Part shown: in pieces, positions 58,451 to 64,000 of the stretch
Layout of the letters: the number at the start of each line of letters is the position of its first letter
Numbering within the stretch: the stretch's first letter is position 1
NCBI GenBank assembly: GCA_028023455.1
Contig: JAQFVV010006208.1
Location: 10,336,963 to 10,400,962, forward strand
Reading direction: 5' to 3'
Length of the DNA: 64,000 nt
Source of the DNA: Epiperipatus broadwayi
Lineage: Eukaryota > Onychophora > Udeonychophora > Euonychophora > Peripatidae
Translations under genes and position numbers: made by a program
The notes under the pieces: generated by a model
The model's database searches: none
Seen by the model: the letters and a program-made list of their open reading frames with translations, nothing else
What the model was told of the DNA's origin: nothing

Positions 58451-59070
58451 ATAAATAATAAAAAAATTAAAAGATTTAGTTATATAAAAATAGGTAGAGG
58501 GGCCTGCTAATATAAATGTAAAGTTTAAAGAGGGAACTACTAAAAGTATAACTGTAAATATTAAAATTTGTATTTAGCAGTTGAGTTTTGAAGATATAAA
58601 TGAAAGATGGGTAAAAATATGTTTATAATAATATTATAGTTTAAAGTAAATGATAAATTATTGAAAGAATAAATTATAAATATTGATTGTTAATAAAATG
58701 AATAATAATAATAATGTAAAGTATAAAAGATATTAAGTAAGAGTTAAATATTTAAAAGTGTAATAAGAGTAAAATAAAAATATAATATATGATTATAAAA
58801 GGTTAGAATATAAATTATATGTTCATGTATATTTATATTCATATATTTGTATTATACCACTAAAACATCACATGTTAGCACAAGATGGCACTACTATATG
58901 GAGTTTTGCTTTGTTTTGAAATATTTGTATTATGTTGTAGTTCTGAAGAAGATTGCTGGAGCAATCAAAACTGTCAAAGAGAGTGGTAATTAAAAGCATT
59001 ATGAAACAGTAGTAAAGTGCATAGATGAGTTATTATTATATACCTTTGGCAATGCAATAAGATTAGTTAT
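58451..59070 (+). repeat. Penelope copy B: 3' UTR, hairpin end and extension
   Basis: The AT-rich 3' UTR matches copy A segment by segment. At 58941-58977 lies the hairpin TTCTGAAGAAGATTGCTGG with GCAATCAAAACTGTC. After the shared end (near GATGAG, 59027) there are about 40 bases not found in copy A, including CCTTTGGCAATGCAATAAG. The right target duplication then follows at 59071. Confidence 0.75.
58856..58920 (-). mobile_element. 65-bp mini-element of family A, 13-bp TSD
   Basis: It contains the family A tail complement (ACCACTAAAACATCACATG) fused to one arm end (GCACTACTATATGGAGTTTT). The 13-mer ATATTTGTATTAT flanks it exactly at 58843-58855 and 58921-58933. It shows that tail plus arm end were enough for mobility. 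Confidence 0.8.
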
Positions 59071-61140
<2,070 letters not shown>

Positions 61141-61480
61141 ATTTCAATAATTTTCATCAATTTCCTTTTTGGTATGCTCTAAAATAACACCTGCTTTTTA
61201 ATATTAAATTTTGAAGAAGCCACAGTTTTTTTCTTCAATCATAGATATGTCAGAAGTACTTGCCTCTCCTTGTTTTAATGTTCACCCCTTTAACCAGAAT
61301 CCATGGGTAATTTTTGAATAATATGTAAATTTCTAATATTAGTCGGAATTATAATAGAAACAAAAATAAAGGGTTATAAAAAAATTACAGCACACAAAAG
61401 TAAATGTGAAAGAAAATTACTAAAAAGTAACAGTGATGTAAAAGAAATTGTAATATCAATAAGTTAGTATATATAAAAAA
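61141..61480. other. Non-coding DNA without recognised features
   Basis: It may include the 5' flank of the hAT element. No inverted terminal repeat was recognised. Confidence 0.3.
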
Positions 61481-61625
61481 TTATATATTCATGTATATTT
61501 ATATTCATATATTTATATTGTGTTTGTTATAGTTCTGAAGAAGATTGCTGGGGAGATCGAAACTCAATAGTGGGTTGTAAAAAAGCATTGTAAAAAGTAA
61601 TAAAGAACATAGATGATATTAATAT
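61480..61625 (+). repeat. Penelope 3'-end fragment with hairpin
   Basis: TTCTGAAGAAGATTGCTGGG, then GAGATCGAAACTCAATAGTG, matches 46960-47060 and the ends of copies A and B. The upstream GTATATTTATATTCATATAT is also shared with copy B. No coding part accompanies it. Confidence 0.7.
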
Positions 61626-61873
61626 TATAAAAATGATTTGATAAAATGTTTGGTAACAAAAAATTAAAATAGCTTGTGAAATAAATAAGATTGTAATATA
61701 TGAAATCAAATGCAAAATAGATGAAAGCTGGAAAGCCGAAATAATTACTTATTATAAAAATAATTTATAATAAAAAAAAAAATACAATGATAACGGATGT
61801 TCAGTCACAAAATTTACGTAAATCATTTGAAATCTATTATAATGAAAATCAATAATAACAAATTTATATACTA

Positions 61874-63252
61874 GTAAAACTGACTTATAGCGGTCTCAAC
61901 ACTTTGCCCTCTATTTTTAAAAAACTTAACTACTTTTTTTTTCTCTATTAACTGTATCCAACTTTAATCAGTGTATGTAACTATATCTAAGTATAAATAT
62001 TAATAATAAAAAAATTTAAAAAAAACTTACATTTTCTAGCGGTCTTTGCTGTATATATAACTGTAAATAAATAAACCAAATGTATCCAACTTTAATCAGT
62101 TTATCTAACAAATAAACTATGTCTAAATATAAATATTAATAAAAAAAATGTAATAAAACTTACATTTTTATGCGTACTTTTCACTTGGAATGTATATCTA
62201 GCGGTCTTTACTGTTTATATAACTATAAATAAATAAAGTATATTAAATATAAATGTTTTTACATAAAGATGAATAAATAAAAAAACAACAACTTACATTT
62301 CCTGCAGGCAGAATCCGTGTTTCGAACTACATTATTCTCACTATGTAATTGCAAAGTATATCTAACTATAAATGTATTTTTTACATGAAGATTAATAAAT
62401 AAAATGTAATAAAACTTACATTTTTATGCTCTATTTAGAGAAGATAAGTGTCACCAATAAAGTCCCTTCTGTCAAAATTATGAACTAATTTGGTTACGTG
62501 TAATTTTTGGCATGTGTAATTCCCCCCCCCTCCCCCACCGTCCATTTACTTTTTAACATTGATTTGAATCTTTTTTCAGCAAAAAAGTAAATGGAGGGGG
62601 GGAATTACACGCGGAAAAAATTACACGTGACCAAATTAGTTCATAATTTTGACAGAAGGGACTTTATTGGTGACACTTATCTTCTCTAAATAGAGCATAA
62701 AAATGTAAGTTTTATTACATTTTATTTATTAATCTTCATGTAAAAAATACATTTATAGTTAGATATACTTTGCAATTACATAATGAGAATAATGTAGTTC
62801 GAAACACGGATCCTGCCTGCAGGAAATGTAAGTTCATTTTTTTATTTATTTATTCATCTTTATGTAAAAACATTTATAGTTAATATACTTTATTTATTTA
62901 TAGTTATATAAACAGTAAAGACCACTAGACATACATTCCAAGTGAAAAGTACGCATAAGAATGTAAGTTTTATTACATTTTTTTTTATTAATATTTATAT
63001 TTAGACATAGTTTATTTGCTAGATAAACTGATTACAGTTGGATACATTTGGTTTATTTATTTAGTTATATATACAGCAAAGATCGCTAGAAAATGTAAGT
63101 TTTTTTTAAAAAAATTTTTTTTATTAACATTTATACTTAGATATAGTTACATACACTGATTAAAGTTGGATACAGTTAATAGGGAAAAAAAAGTAGTTAA
63201 GTTTTTTAAAAATAGAGGGCGAAGTGTTGAGACCGCTATAAGTCAGTTTTAC
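61874..63252. mobile_element. 1.38-kb near-perfect palindrome (foldback element)
   Basis: Arms of about 670 bp (61874-62545 and 62582-63252) are inverted copies from GTAAAACTGACTTATAGCGG to its complement, with few mismatches and a loop of about 40 bp. Within each arm, related blocks (CTAGCGGTCTTTACTGT, ACTTACATTTT, ATCCAACTTTAATCAGT) recur at intervals of roughly 100-150 bp, as in foldback transposons with internally repetitive arms. CTA lies on both outer sides, a possible 3-bp duplication. No ORF of note is present. Confidence 0.85.
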
Positions 63253-63255
63253 CTA

Positions 63256-63860
63256 TATATTTAAGAACAATAATGCAATTACATGTCTAATATACAAGTG
63301 CTGTTATGAATAGTATCTGTTCAGTCGGCAAAGCTAAGGTTCCGCTTACTTAGACAGCTTGTAAACAATGGTTGATATCACTATCGGTGTAGGCATGAGC
63401 ACGATCGTCCCCTAGCGTGGTTCAACATATTTTAGCTTAACCAGCTTACATTAATTGTCATAATTTCACGGAATGCCAGTATTTGGGGTGTGCCCGATTA
63501 AGAAAACATAGCAAAATGATAGTATTACACTTCAACATGTCTTTTGTATGTTTTTTTACATAAAAAATTTTATAATTTGATTTAATTATATATTGGTATT
63601 TTAATAATAAAATGTCTAGTGGAATATATAAATGATATTTGTGTTTTTATAAAAAAAAAATTTAATGAAAAAATGGGAGATTGTGGATGTTGCAAGAATT
63701 CGATATTAGAGTGTATGTGTGTATAGATAAAGCTTAGATATTTACTGAGACAATATATTCTTAAATCACTAACCTATACGTGTGCATAAGGTACGACTTT
63801 TTTACTTATTTTGTCTGTTAGTGCAAAGAAATAATTTTTCCCATATGATTATCATGGTTA
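63256..63860. other. Non-coding DNA without recognised features
   Basis: Nothing was recognised between the palindrome and the last family A copy. Confidence 0.35.
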
Positions 63861-63871
63861 TTAAACCACTA

Positions 63872-64000
63872 AGCAGCACATAATCATCCTTCTTTATGCT
63901 TGCACAAACTGTTTACACAAAGGCAAAACTCCATACAGTTATGCTGCTCAGTGCAAGCCAGAAGAGTCAATGGATGCAGGAAGGTTTGCGCATAAAATCC
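63872..64000 (-). mobile_element. Family A element, cut by window edge
   Basis: It begins with the tail in complement orientation (TAAACCACTAAGCAGCAC, then CTTCTTTATGCTTGCACAA), followed by the arm CAAAGGCAAAACTCCATACA. The copy therefore has its tail on the left and continues beyond the window. Confidence 0.75.

Overview
This is non-coding-dominated, AT-rich animal DNA: a mosaic of transposable elements lying across one recognisable host gene. Bacterial features (operons, ribosome binding sites, CRISPR) are absent. Two exons of an SLC22-type transporter, Penelope-like elements, RTE and other LINEs, Ty3/Gypsy elements, a tRNA-derived SINE and many palindromic repeats suggest a metazoan. A mollusc, perhaps a cephalopod, is my best guess, but that rests on general repeat style and not on a diagnostic gene.

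Host gene: two in-frame exons on the + strand (8536-8766 and 39331-39527) with correct AG/GT borders encode consecutive transmembrane parts of an SLC22-like major facilitator. The intron between them is about 30.6 kb and holds a complete but dead Gypsy element (18530-25647), a Penelope pair (about 36.5-37.9 kb), a hAT MITE (31935-32117) and many palindromic elements. No further exon was recognised to the right.

Left part (1-8.5 kb): a 202-bp tandem repeat, a palindromic element, and a heavily deleted second Gypsy element (about 1.3-3.4 kb). Right part (40-64 kb): a decayed LINE (about 40.5-43.2 kb), several palindromic and direct repeats, and a nested complex from 49.6 to 61.1 kb. There a BED-finger hAT transposase pseudogene is split by a 9-kb head-to-head pair of Penelope copies flanked by a 12-bp target site duplication (TSD). 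That pair is itself interrupted by a nearly intact RTE LINE (14-bp TSD), a 2.86-kb TG...CA element with a TATA/initiator promoter, a palindromic element (12-bp TSD) and a 65-bp mini-element (13-bp TSD). The window closes with a 1.38-kb near-perfect palindrome (61874-63252).

The main observation of the hunt is architectural. At least ten palindromic elements from several sequence-unrelated families share one plan: a long inverted repeat, a one-sided non-palindromic extension of roughly 30-55 bp, and an 8-16 bp target duplication placed outside the extension. The 9-kb Penelope pair has the same plan. This suggests that these MITE-like palindromes are non-autonomous passengers of Penelope-type target-primed insertion rather than DNA-transposon MITEs. 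Several Penelope ends and one palindrome also carry a recurrent hairpin followed by GAAAC that resembles, but does not exactly match, a hammerhead ribozyme core.

All coordinates were read by eye; repeat boundaries may be off by a few bases.
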